64,000 bases of DNA. Origin: Pseudomonas brassicacearum subsp. neoaurantiaca (GTDB taxonomy: Bacteria; Pseudomonadota; Gammaproteobacteria; Pseudomonadales; Pseudomonadaceae). Positions 9,339 through 18,050 of the stretch are shown piece after piece. Under the pieces are notes generated by a model. That model was not told the DNA's origin. It made no database searches and saw nothing but the letters and a program-made list of their open reading frames with translations. How positions within the stretch are numbered: position 1 is the stretch's first letter; each line of letters opens with the position of its first letter. The stretch spans positions 189,683 to 253,682 of the forward strand of contig NZ_VDLV01000064.1 in the NCBI RefSeq assembly GCF_013608025.1, read 5' to 3'. The translations under genes were made by a program, and so were the position numbers.

Positions 9339-9603
9339 GGTTTGCGTCCTTGGCTATTTACGACGAAGGGACGTTATCACGCCGTTGCGCTGTACGAGGC
9401 CGGTCGTCGTGTAAGACGCAGCTGATTACTTCGTGCGAAGGCTTTCAATATCGCGATTTAAGAATTGTCCATCGGAAAATGCAGCGGGCCTCGCAGCTTT
9501 TAGCCTCTTGGGTGTAGGGGAAATCTGTTTTTTATCGCATCCGATCAACTTGGCGAATGGGTCATGCACAATCGCCCGCCTTTATTTCGCAGAGGCACAT
9601 CGG

Positions 9604-11640
9604 ATGTTCGCGCCTGCCAACCTACCGCGTTTCACGCTGACGCTCGACAGCGGGCCAAACGACCTCAAGGTGCTTGAGTTCAAAGGCACGGAAGCCATCA
9701 GCCAACCTTACTGCTTCGACTTGGAATTGATCAGCGAACGGCCTGACCTTGCGCTGGAGGAGCTGCTTCATCGCCAGGCTTTCCTGGGCTTCGATGACCG
9801 GGGCGGTGGCATTCACGGCCAGGTTTACTGTGTGGCGCAAGGCGATTCGGGCAAGCGCCTGACCCGTTATCAAGTCACGCTGGTGCCCCGCCTGGCGTAC
9901 TTGCGTCATCGCATCAACCAGCGGATTTTCCAACATCTGAGCGTGCCGGATATCGTTGCCCTCGTCCTGAAGGACCACGGCATCCTGGCCGATGCCTTCC
10001 AATTCAGCCTTGGCGGGCAGTACCCCGAGCGGGAATATTGCGTGCAGTACGGCGAAAGCGACCTGGTTTTCATTGAGCGTCTTTGCGCCGAGGTCGGCAT
10101 TCATTATCACTTCCGCCACAGCCCTGACGGCCATCTGCTGGTGTTCGGTGATGATCAGACGGTGTTTACGCGCTTGCCCGAATCCACGTTGTATCTGCCT
10201 GGCAGTGGCATGGCCGCCGCCGAGCCGGCCATCAAGCGCTTGGCGGTGCGGCTCCAGACTCGTACCACGGCCGTGACATTGCGCGACTATGACTTTCGCA
10301 AGCCTGGCCTGCTGTTACAGGCCAATCTCGACAACCAGCAACTCCCGACGCTGGAAAATTATCACTACCCCGGTCAGTTCACCGACCGCGACGATGGCAA
10401 ACACTCGGTCCGGCGGACCCTCGAACGGCACGGCGCCGACGGGCGCCTGGCAGAGGGCGGCAGCGATGACAGCGCTTTTGCCAGTGGGCATTTCATGCGC
10501 ATCAAAGAGCACCCGCGCAAGCAATGGAATGACCTGTGGTTGCTGACGCAGGTCGATCACCACGGTCGGCAACCGCAAGTGCTGGAGGAGACCGCCTCCG
10601 CCGGCCGGGATGAGTTCCAGGGCTACCGCAATGCCTTCCTCGCAACGCCGTGGGAGGTTTTCTTTCGTCCGCCGTTGCAGCACAGGAAACCGTCCGTCAG
10701 CGGCTTTCAGCCGGCGGTGGTGACCGGGCCGGTGGACAGCGAGATTCATTGCGATGAATTCGGGCGGGTCAAGGTGCAATTGGTCTGGGATCGTGACGGC
10801 GAGCGCGACGAGCATTCCAGTTGCTGGCTGCGCGTGGCGACCGGTTGGGCTCATGATCGCTACGGCAGCGTGATGATCCCTCGGGTGGGGATGGAGGTCC
10901 TCGTCGGGTTCATGGACGGCGACGTCGACAAGCCGCTGGTGGTGGGCTGCCTGCCGAACGGAGCCAACCCGGTGCCCCTCGACCTGCCGGCGGACAAGAC
11001 CCGCAGTATCCTGCGCAGCCAGAGCAGCCCCGGTGGCGGTGGCTACAACGAATTGCGCATCGAGGACCGCAAGGGCGCCGAGGAGATCTACCTGAGGGCC
11101 CAGCGCAACTGGACCCAGCATGTGCTGCATGACCAGCGCGTGCAGGTCGATCATGAGCGCAGCATCGTCGTCTCCGGCTTGTCGCGGCATGAGCTCAAGG
11201 ATGGCGAGCAGCGCATCACCGGAGGCCGACGCCAGGTTGAAGTTCGCCAGGACGACCATTTGATGGTGACAGGCGACCGGCACATCCGCGTCGCCAACCA
11301 GGCCCTCAACGCCGCCGGGGGATTCAGTGTCAGCGCTGGTCAGCAAGTCGTGCTGGAGGCGGGTGCCAGCGCGACCGTCCAGGCCGGCGGGCACTGGATC
11401 AATATCGGCCCGGGCGGAATCTTCAGCAGCGTGCCGATCCAGGTCGGCGGAGCGCCGATGGCAGCCATGGGCGCAGCACCCGTCGCGGCCGGCGCCGTGG
11501 AGAAACTGGCCGCCGCGTTGGCGCCAGTGCTGTCCTTGGCGCAAATACGCAGCCTGAAAAGCCCCGCGCCTTTCTGTGAGGAGTGCGAGCGCTGCAAGGA
11601 TGGCGCTTGTGGCGTGTCGTTGGCACCGCTTGGGGGATAG
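9604..11640 (+). CDS. vgrG: Type VI secretion tip protein VgrG (orphan)
   Basis: A 678-residue VgrG. The gp27-like part spans about residues 1-330 (LTLDSGPNDLKVLEFKGTEAIS; YPEREYCVQYGESDLVFIERL). The gp5-like OB-fold follows (GPVDSEIHCDEFGRVKVQLVWDR; SCWLRVATGWA; MIPRVGMEVLVGFMDGDVDKP). Then comes a repetitive beta-helix spike with a DUF2345-like tail ending near INIGPGGIFSS. It forms the puncturing tip of a T6SS tube and carries effectors. The last 24 residues are cysteine-rich (CEECERCKDGAC), a possible metal-binding tip or effector adaptor. The start is placed at ATG 9604, where VgrG homology begins (AGAGG upstream), not at the in-frame ATG 171 bases earlier. No T6SS structural, effector, immunity or chaperone gene is adjacent. 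Confidence 0.93.
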   Translation: MFAPANLPRFTLTLDSGPNDLKVLEFKGTEAISQPYCFDLELISERPDLALEELLHRQAFLGFDDRGGGIHGQVYCVAQGDSGKRLTRYQVTLVPRLAYLRHRINQRIFQHLSVPDIVALVLKDHGILADAFQFSLGGQYPEREYCVQYGESDLVFIERLCAEVGIHYHFRHSPDGHLLVFGDDQTVFTRLPESTLYLPGSGMAAAEPAIKRLAVRLQTRTTAVTLRDYDFRKPGLLLQANLDNQQLPTLENYHYPGQFTDRDDGKHSVRRTLERHGADGRLAEGGSDDSAFASGHFMRIKEHPRKQWNDLWLLTQVDHHGRQPQVLEETASAGRDEFQGYRNAFLATPWEVFFRPPLQHRKPSVSGFQPAVVTGPVDSEIHCDEFGRVKVQLVWDRDGERDEHSSCWLRVATGWAHDRYGSVMIPRVGMEVLVGFMDGDVDKPLVVGCLPNGANPVPLDLPADKTRSILRSQSSPGGGGYNELRIEDRKGAEEIYLRAQRNWTQHVLHDQRVQVDHERSIVVSGLSRHELKDGEQRITGGRRQVEVRQDDHLMVTGDRHIRVANQALNAAGGFSVSAGQQVVLEAGASATVQAGGHWINIGPGGIFSSVPIQVGGAPMAAMGAAPVAAGAVEKLAAALAPVLSLAQIRSLKSPAPFCEECERCKDGACGVSLAPLGG

Positions 11641-11650
11641 GTTCGGGGCG

Positions 11651-11690
11651 GGCTGCCGAGCAGCCCGGCGGGAGCAAGCTCCCTTGCCAC
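11651..11690. repeat. Solitary REP (family B)
   Basis: A GC-rich stem, GGCTGCcgaGCAGCC, followed by a CGGGAGCAAGCTCCCTTGCCAC palindrome-like segment. This is the second REP sequence family in the window. It lies between vgrG and rlmJ. Confidence 0.8.
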
Positions 11691-11778
11691 GGGTGAGAGA
11701 TTATTGGGCCGCTCGGTCGCCAGTCCCTGACGTTGGGCGCGCTTCAAGGTAAACTCGTCGCCCTTCGCAGGAGCCGCC

Positions 11779-12618
11779 ATGAATTATCGCCACGCCTTCC
11801 ACGCCGGCAATCACGCCGATGTGTTCAAACACCTGGTCTTGACCCGTCTCATCGCCTTGATGTCGCGCAAGGAGCAGCCCTTCGCCTACCTCGACACCCA
11901 CGCGGGCATCGGCTTGTACGACTTGCAGGGCGACCAGGCCAATCGCACCGGTGAATACCTGGAAGGCATCGCGCGGTTATGGGATCAGGACGACCTGCCG
12001 CCCCTGACCGCCGATTACATGAAGGTGCTGCACGAGATGAACCCGGACGGCCAGTTGCGCTATTACCCTGGCTCGCCTGAGCTGGCGCGGCGCCTGACCC
12101 GGTCGCAGGATCGGGTGTTGCTCAACGAGAAGCATCCGGAGGACGGCGTGCTGCTCAAGGACAACATGAAGGGTGATCGTCGCGTGGCGGTGCATCTGGG
12201 CGAAGGCTGGCACGTTCCTCGTGCGTTGCTGCCGGTGGCAGAGAAGCGCGCTCTGATGTTGATCGATCCGCCGTTTGAACAGCTGGATGAGATGCAGCGC
12301 TGCGCCGCCTCGCTCAAGGAGGCCATTGGCCGGATGCGCCAGACGGTGGCGGCGATCTGGTATCCCGTGAAAGACCAACGCATGTTGCGTCGTTTCTATC
12401 AGGACCTGGCGGGCACGGGCGCGCCCAAGTTGTTGCGGGTGGAGTTGCTCGTGCACCCGCTGGCCACGCCCAACAGCCTGAACGGCTCCGGCCTGGCCAT
12501 CGCCAACCCGCCATGGGGGCTTGAGGAAGAGTTGCGCGAGTTGCTGCCGTGGCTGTCCAAGAAACTTGGGCAGACCCAGGGTGGGTGGCAGATGGATTGG
12601 TTGATCGCTGAAAGCTGA
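11779..12618 (+). CDS. rlmJ: 23S rRNA (adenine(2030)-N6)-methyltransferase RlmJ
   Basis: A 279-residue SAM-dependent methyltransferase that modifies A2030 of 23S rRNA before ribosome assembly. Family signatures seen are the N-terminal NYRHAFHAGNHADVFKH, the SAM-binding YLDTHAGIGLYDL, and the catalytic motif IV LMLIDPPFEQ (DPPF). Length and start match RlmJ from other gammaproteobacteria. A GCAGGAG ribosome-binding site precedes the ATG. The gene stands alone between a REP and a REPIN. Confidence 0.95.
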   Translation: MNYRHAFHAGNHADVFKHLVLTRLIALMSRKEQPFAYLDTHAGIGLYDLQGDQANRTGEYLEGIARLWDQDDLPPLTADYMKVLHEMNPDGQLRYYPGSPELARRLTRSQDRVLLNEKHPEDGVLLKDNMKGDRRVAVHLGEGWHVPRALLPVAEKRALMLIDPPFEQLDEMQRCAASLKEAIGRMRQTVAAIWYPVKDQRMLRRFYQDLAGTGAPKLLRVELLVHPLATPNSLNGSGLAIANPPWGLEEELRELLPWLSKKLGQTQGGWQMDWLIAES

Positions 12619-12643
12619 TTTGGATGGCGACTGTGAGGACGCC

Positions 12644-12720
12644 ATCGCGAGCAAGCTCGCTCCCACATTTGACCGAGTTGTACATACGATCCAGTGTGGG
12701 AGCGAGCTTGCTCGCGAAGC
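12644..12720. repeat. REPIN (family A)
   Basis: Inverted REPs at 12644-12667 and 12694-12720, with the core GAGCGAGCTTGCTCGCGA, fill the gap between the convergent rlmJ and msrA genes. Confidence 0.92.
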
Positions 12721-12737
12721 TTTTCAGTGCCAGGCGG

Positions 12738-13385
12738 TCAGATCGGGCAAGTCACGCCCGTGCCACCAATCCCGCAATACCCTTCAGGATTTTTCGCCAG
12801 GTATTGCTGGTGATACGCCTCGGCAAAGTAAAACGTCGGCGCTTCGTCGATTTCGGTGGTGATTTCTCCCAGCCCGGCCTTGCCCAGTTCAGCCTGGAAC
12901 ACGTCCTTGCTCTTCTTCGCCGCGTCCAGTTGCTCGGGCGTGGTGCAGTAGATCACCGAACGATACTGGGTGCCGATGTCGTTACCCTGACGCATGCCTT
13001 GGGTCGGGTTGTGCAGTTCCCAGAACATTTTCAGCAGGTCGTCATAGCTGACTTTCGCCGGCTCGTAGACCACCAGCACCACTTCGCTGTGGCCGGTCAG
13101 GCCCGAGCAGACCTCTTCATACGTCGGGTTCGGCGTAAAGCCTCCCGCATATCCCACCGCCGTACTGACCACTCCTTCACGTTGCCAGAACTTGCGCTCC
13201 GCGCCCCAGAAGCAGCCAAGGCCGAAGATCGCGAAATCGACGTCCATGGCAAACGGGCCCAGCAGTGGCGCGTCGAGGACGAAGTGTTTTTCCGGCACGG
13301 CCATCGGGGTTTCACGGCCAGGAAGAGCTTGATCGGGAGTAGGAAGCACGTTTTTGTTCACCAGGATTTCCGAGCGCAAGACCAT
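12738..13385 (-). CDS. msrA: Peptide-methionine (S)-S-oxide reductase MsrA
   Basis: A 215-residue MsrA that reduces methionine-S-sulfoxide in oxidised proteins. The catalytic segment FGLGCFWGAERKFW carries the nucleophilic Cys. Downstream are the family stretches VGYAGGFTPNPTYEEVCSG and TGHSEVVLVVYDP-like TGHSEVVLVVYEP, and the C-terminal EGYCGIGGTGVTCPI holds the resolving cysteines. Two ATG codons are adjacent (13388 and 13385). The second gives better spacing from AGAGGA and matches the usual MVLRSEIL start. It lies directly upstream of dipA on the same strand, as in P. aeruginosa (PA5018-PA5017). Confidence 0.95.
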   Translation of the reverse strand: MVLRSEILVNKNVLPTPDQALPGRETPMAVPEKHFVLDAPLLGPFAMDVDFAIFGLGCFWGAERKFWQREGVVSTAVGYAGGFTPNPTYEEVCSGLTGHSEVVLVVYEPAKVSYDDLLKMFWELHNPTQGMRQGNDIGTQYRSVIYCTTPEQLDAAKKSKDVFQAELGKAGLGEITTEIDEAPTFYFAEAYHQQYLAKNPEGYCGIGGTGVTCPI

Positions 13386-13469
13386 CATCAGTCCTCTCAG
13401 TCAGATTGAATTGAGCGAAATAGGCCGTCAGTGTGCCTCAGAAAAGCCGCCGCAAGCTATAAGCGACTG

Positions 13470-16163
13470 TCAGACCAGCGGGCCGCGCGGGTAGCGCTTG
13501 AGCTTCTCGATAAGCTCTGTGCCGGGGATCGGCCGGTCGAAGAGGTAGCCTTGACCGACGTCGCAGCGGTGGCGGCGCAGGAAGGCGAGCTGCTGGGCGG
13601 TTTCGATGCCTTCGGCCACCACCTTGAGTTTCAGGTTGTGGGCCATGGCGATCACCGCGGAGGTGATTTCCATGTCGTCCTGGTTGTCCGGGATCTCATG
13701 GATGAAGCTGCGATCGATCTTGATGATGTCGATCGGGAATTTCTTCAGATAGCTCAAGGACGAATAACCGGTGCCGAAGTCATCCATCGCCAGGGTCAGG
13801 CCCAGGCGCTTGAGCTGGTCGAGTTGCAAGTGGGTGTCTTCGGTCGCTTCGAGCAGCAGGCCTTCGGTCAGTTCCAGTTCCAGCAACCGCGCGGGTAATT
13901 GTTCTTCCTTGAGGATGCTGGCAATCGAGGCCACCAGGTCCGGATCGGAAAACTGCTTGGGTGACAGATTGATCGCCACTTGTAGGTTGCCCAGGCCAGC
14001 GGCGGTCAGCTGTTTGCTCATACGGCAGGCCTGGCGGGCGATCCATTTGCCGATGGGGATGATCAGGCCGGTTTCTTCGGCCACGCTGATGAACTGGTCC
14101 GGGCGGATCATGCCCTTCTCCGGGTGGTTCCAGCGCAGCAGCGCCTCCATGCCCAGCAGGCGACCACTGCGCAGGCACAACTTGGGCTGGTAGAAGACAT
14201 CCAGTTCATTCTGGGTCAGCGCCCGGCGCAGGTTGTTTTCCACGAACAGCTTGTAGCTGGCCTCGGCGTTCAGGGCCTCGGTGAACACCTGGACTTGGTG
14301 TTTGCCGTTGGCCTTGGCCTTGTGCAGGGCGAGGCCGGCGTTGCGCATCAGCGTCTGGGGATCGCGACCGTGCAGCGGCGCGCAGGCCAGGCCCACGGAG
14401 CCGGTTACGCTGATCAATTGGTTGTCGACGAACATCGGCTTGTCGAGTGTCATCAGCAACTGGCTGGCAATCTGCTGCCCGGCTTCCAGATCAGTGTCGT
14501 CCAACAGCACCGCAAATTCGTTACTGGCGAACCGCGCCAGGCTGCCGCTGGGGCTCAGGCTGTTGCGCAGGCGCCGGGCCAGGCTGATCAGCAGTTTGTC
14601 ACCGGTCTGGTGGCCGAGGCTGTCGTTGATGCGCTTGAAGTTGTCGATGTCCACCAGCAGCAGGCTGATGGGCGAATCGCTGTCCCGGGCGAAGCGTTCA
14701 TCGAGGTTGCGAATGAACGCCGGACGGTTGCCCAGGTTGGTCAGGTTGTCGGTGTACGCCAGGCGCTCGATGCGCTGCTGGGCCAGTTTGGTCTGGGTGA
14801 TGTCTTCGTAGATACCGATGTAGTGCGTTAGTTCGCGGTTGTCGCCGTAGACCTTGGAGATCGACAACTGGCCCCAGTAGGGTTCGAGGTTCTTGCGCCG
14901 GCTCTTGAATTCGCCTTGCCAGCTGTTGCTCTGGGCCAAGGCTGAAGGCGCATCGAACAGCAGCTCGCTGAGGTTCTCCAGGGCTGGCAGCTCGGACAGA
15001 CGTTGGCCGTGGACTTCCTCGGTGGTGTATTGGGTGATGGCGGTGAAGCTCGGGTTGACGTATTCCACCACACCGTCGCAATTGACCAGCAGGAACGCGT
15101 TGGCGCTCTGTTCCACGGCGCGCTGGAACAGATGCAGGGCGCTGGTGGCGGTGCGGCGGTTGTGGTTGTTGATGACTTGGGCGAATTGGTCCGCCAGTTC
15201 GCCGGCGAAGGCGATTTCGTCCGACTGCCAAGCGCGGGTGACGCCCACTTGTTCCAGGCACAGGACACCCACCACTTGCCCATCGATTCGGATGCTGGCG
15301 TCGAGAATCGCGTTGACGTCGCGGGCTCGCAGGTTTTCGGCCATTTCCCGGGTGCGCGGGTCGCGCATCGCATTGTGCGCGTCGATGGCTCGGCAGGTCT
15401 GCAGTGCCTCCATGTAATTCGGAAAGTCGTTGGCGTTGATGACATCCGGAAGGAAGTATTCCTGGGAGGCGCGGTTATAGGCCGAGATCGGCACCAATTT
15501 GCCGTCTTCCAGGTTCCAGATGCTCGCGCAGTCGATCTGATAGATGTCGCAGGCGCTGCGGGTGATCAGCTCGGCGGCTTCTTGCAATGAATTGTTGGCG
15601 CTGTAGCGCTGACGGGTCAGCAGCAGGATCAAGTCTTGTTGGGCGCGGACCCGATCCAGGTGCTGGAGCTGTTCCTGCTGGGCGCGCTGGTTCAATTCCA
15701 GAGCGATCTGCAGTCGCGAGTTCTGGGTTTCCAGGTCGACGGACGGCAAGGACGGCTGGTCCTGCAGCAGGTCGTCGACGACCAACAGATAACCGCGCAG
15801 CAGGTGACGATTGTGTTGCTTGTAGGCTTCACCGGTCTCCAGCAGGTTCATCGGCCCTCTGGCGGTGTGCAGCGTATAGCGGATCAGGTAATGGGACGCC
15901 TGGGCCAGTTGCTGCTGGATCGAGTCATGCAATTGATAGCGTGCTTCCGGCTCCATCAGGCTGGCGTAAGGGGAACTGACCAGTGAGCACAGTTCCACGG
16001 CCGGCAAGCCGAAGTAGCGTTCGCAATTGGGATCGAGGAACAGCAGCGCCCAGCTTGCTTCATTCAGCCGTTCGAAACGCAGCATACCGAGCCGCGAGGG
16101 CACCGGTAACTGCGTCACTACCTCGGCCGCCATACGGCTGGCGGCATCGGGTTGGCTTTTCAT
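13470..16163 (-). CDS. dipA: Cyclic-di-GMP phosphodiesterase DipA-like (GAF-PAS-GGDEF-EAL)
   Basis: An 897-residue cytoplasmic signalling protein. An N-terminal PAS-like sensor region is followed by a GAF domain (about 180-345), a PAS domain (about 350-470), a GGDEF domain and an EAL domain (about 640-890). The GGDEF signature is degenerate: ASNEF at residues 546-550, so cyclase activity is unlikely. The EAL domain keeps MEALLRW (near 672), the NLS and EL(T)E motifs, and DDFGTGYSSL, so it should hydrolyse c-di-GMP. Length, domain order and the place between msrA and the ace genes match P. aeruginosa DipA (PA5017), which promotes biofilm dispersal and motility. Orthology is inferred from synteny and motifs. 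Confidence 0.88.
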   Translation of the reverse strand: MKSQPDAASRMAAEVVTQLPVPSRLGMLRFERLNEASWALLFLDPNCERYFGLPAVELCSLVSSPYASLMEPEARYQLHDSIQQQLAQASHYLIRYTLHTARGPMNLLETGEAYKQHNRHLLRGYLLVVDDLLQDQPSLPSVDLETQNSRLQIALELNQRAQQEQLQHLDRVRAQQDLILLLTRQRYSANNSLQEAAELITRSACDIYQIDCASIWNLEDGKLVPISAYNRASQEYFLPDVINANDFPNYMEALQTCRAIDAHNAMRDPRTREMAENLRARDVNAILDASIRIDGQVVGVLCLEQVGVTRAWQSDEIAFAGELADQFAQVINNHNRRTATSALHLFQRAVEQSANAFLLVNCDGVVEYVNPSFTAITQYTTEEVHGQRLSELPALENLSELLFDAPSALAQSNSWQGEFKSRRKNLEPYWGQLSISKVYGDNRELTHYIGIYEDITQTKLAQQRIERLAYTDNLTNLGNRPAFIRNLDERFARDSDSPISLLLVDIDNFKRINDSLGHQTGDKLLISLARRLRNSLSPSGSLARFASNEFAVLLDDTDLEAGQQIASQLLMTLDKPMFVDNQLISVTGSVGLACAPLHGRDPQTLMRNAGLALHKAKANGKHQVQVFTEALNAEASYKLFVENNLRRALTQNELDVFYQPKLCLRSGRLLGMEALLRWNHPEKGMIRPDQFISVAEETGLIIPIGKWIARQACRMSKQLTAAGLGNLQVAINLSPKQFSDPDLVASIASILKEEQLPARLLELELTEGLLLEATEDTHLQLDQLKRLGLTLAMDDFGTGYSSLSYLKKFPIDIIKIDRSFIHEIPDNQDDMEITSAVIAMAHNLKLKVVAEGIETAQQLAFLRRHRCDVGQGYLFDRPIPGTELIEKLKRYPRGPLV

Positions 16164-16356
16164 GGGGAAACTCGCTTCGAAAATGCTGATCGCGCCGGGC
16201 TGACGCCCTCGTCATTACGGATTGCCGCAAGGTTGCATCATTGCGGCCCTGGCTGACAAGAGACATGAAGGCCAAGTGCTATAAACCTTTTATCGGCCGA
16301 CAAAGGGATTTCTCCAGTTACCAACCGATCAGAGGTATGCATTGGCCAGTCGCCGA

Positions 16357-17763
16357 TCAGCGCAACGGTATATCGACGGTCTCCAGCGGAGCGCCGTCAC
16401 GGTTATGAAACGTCACCTGAACGCTCTGGCTCGTGACTTTCAGCTGAGCGAAGTTGTCCTGGCTGATCACCCTGCTGGTCAGCTCATATTGGTACTTACC
16501 GGCTGGAGCCTGGGCCATGGGTTTACCGAAAATAAAAGTCGAGGCCTTGGCGTAGGGCAGCAGCTTGCTGTTGCAAAACGGCGACGAAACGATGGTATGA
16601 ACCTGGAAGTCAGGATCCTGGCTATGAGCCAACAGGCTCGTCAGGGAGCCGTGCACGTCACCGGACACGAAAATCACGTTCTTGATCCGATGGCTGCGGA
16701 TGGCCTCCAGCAATCGCAGGCGTTGCGCCGGGAAGGCTTGCCAGGCGTCTCCGCCATGGAATCGACGGTCGGGGTAGAACATGACGCTGGTGACGACGAA
16801 CTTGACGCGAGCGGTGCTGTTAATCAGCCAGTCGAGCAGCGATTGTTCCTGTTCGGCATCCAGGATCCGCCGGTCCTCCATCGACAGGTTGCGTCGAGTC
16901 CGGCTGTCGGTCACGAACCACTCGATATCGCCGTGGGCAAATAAATACCAATAACGTGTCAGGGCTTGACTTAGCATGCCGTCGCTTAAAAGTTCATGGG
17001 CCGGGCTGTGGCTGGCTTGGTAAGTCTCATAGACGTCCAGCGCATTTGCATAAAATGATTCATCGTTCTTGTTTCTGTTGGCCGGCCAGTTGTCCTTTAT
17101 TTCATGATCGTCGAGCATCATATAAGTGGGGACGCTGGACATTAATTTCTTGATGTGGGGTTGGGAAAATGCCGTGCGGTATTTAAATAACATGTCCTTG
17201 TGGCTGCGGTCCGGGGCAATGATATTCAAGTCGTCGAGATAAACCTGGTCTCCTGTCATCAACACGGCGCTGATGGGCGGATCGGCCTGTTCGACGATTC
17301 GGTTGATACCGGCGAACGTGCGGTCCCCCAGCGCCGGTCGCGATGGGACGCCAGCGGTGATCCGAAGATATCGGCAAGAGCCGACGATATAGCTGCGGGC
17401 CGCGTCGCTCTTGTCCGGTGGTGTGCGCAGTTGATAAACCTCCTTGGGCCATTGCAATGGCAATTCCAGGATGGTTTCCACGGTATGGGCCGGGCTCAAG
17501 GTGGATTTCCAGCCGGCCTGGTATTCATAAACGGTATCGGACTGGAGGTCTTTCAGTACTATGGCCGCGGAAAAATCGCGGTAGGAAAACAGTCGGACAA
17601 ACTTTCCTATTGACCATGCGATGTCGCCTTTTCGCCTGTAGCGAACGCCGGCGAAGACGGGATTGTCATTGTCTCTATCGCCTCGTAGAAATACGCGCGC
17701 ATGATCGGTCGTTGTATGGCCCAGAATAGGGCCGACAGTAGGCTTTAACATGTTCGAATCCAT
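16357..17763 (-). CDS. PhoD-like metallophosphatase / alkaline phosphatase D family
   Basis: A 468-residue protein with the PhoD-type metallophosphoesterase core: MTGDQVYLDDLN (metal ligands), MMLDDHEIKDNWP, and FVSGDVHGSLTSLLA (GDxH near the C-terminal third). An N-terminal beta domain precedes it. No signal peptide or Tat motif is visible, unlike classical secreted PhoD, so it may be cytoplasmic. It probably hydrolyses phosphodiesters or monoesters; the substrate is unknown. The internal stretch 17030-17200 and the 5' flank are noticeably AT-richer than the neighbours. The gene separates dipA from aceF, which are adjacent in P. aeruginosa, so it may be an insertion. Confidence 0.82.
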   Translation of the reverse strand: MDSNMLKPTVGPILGHTTTDHARVFLRGDRDNDNPVFAGVRYRRKGDIAWSIGKFVRLFSYRDFSAAIVLKDLQSDTVYEYQAGWKSTLSPAHTVETILELPLQWPKEVYQLRTPPDKSDAARSYIVGSCRYLRITAGVPSRPALGDRTFAGINRIVEQADPPISAVLMTGDQVYLDDLNIIAPDRSHKDMLFKYRTAFSQPHIKKLMSSVPTYMMLDDHEIKDNWPANRNKNDESFYANALDVYETYQASHSPAHELLSDGMLSQALTRYWYLFAHGDIEWFVTDSRTRRNLSMEDRRILDAEQEQSLLDWLINSTARVKFVVTSVMFYPDRRFHGGDAWQAFPAQRLRLLEAIRSHRIKNVIFVSGDVHGSLTSLLAHSQDPDFQVHTIVSSPFCNSKLLPYAKASTFIFGKPMAQAPAGKYQYELTSRVISQDNFAQLKVTSQSVQVTFHNRDGAPLETVDIPLR

Positions 17764-17955
17764 TCGAAGTTATAAAAGGTATTTGGTGGTTGAAGGCTGT
17801 TAGTGCGCGGACGGAACTATGCTAAAGCGTTGCATGCGATAAATAATTAGAGAGGAGGGGGCGTTTGTTGTGGGCAATGGCTAATAGAAGAAGTAGGCCT
17901 TGTTGCGTAACGCGGTAGGAAAAAACTGTGTGGATAAAGCGAATTTATCCCGGGC

Positions 17956-17983
17956 AAAAAAAGCCCCGCCAAATGGGCGGGGT
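17956..17983 (-). terminator. Rho-independent terminator of the aceE-aceF operon
   Basis: Read on the minus strand: AACCCCGCCC, loop ATTT, GGCGGGGC, then a run of seven T. It lies about 70 bp beyond the aceF stop codon. Confidence 0.92.
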
Positions 17984-18050
17984 TGAGGTACGAGCGTGGC
18001 GCTCGGAAAACGATTGCCGAACGGCCCTCCGCGAAGAGGGCCTTTCGGTG

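Noticed and set aside
9433..9603. 57-residue N-terminal extension of VgrG
   Set aside because: The VgrG family homology starts at MFAPANLPRF; the upstream part is compositionally unlike it and lacks an RBS.
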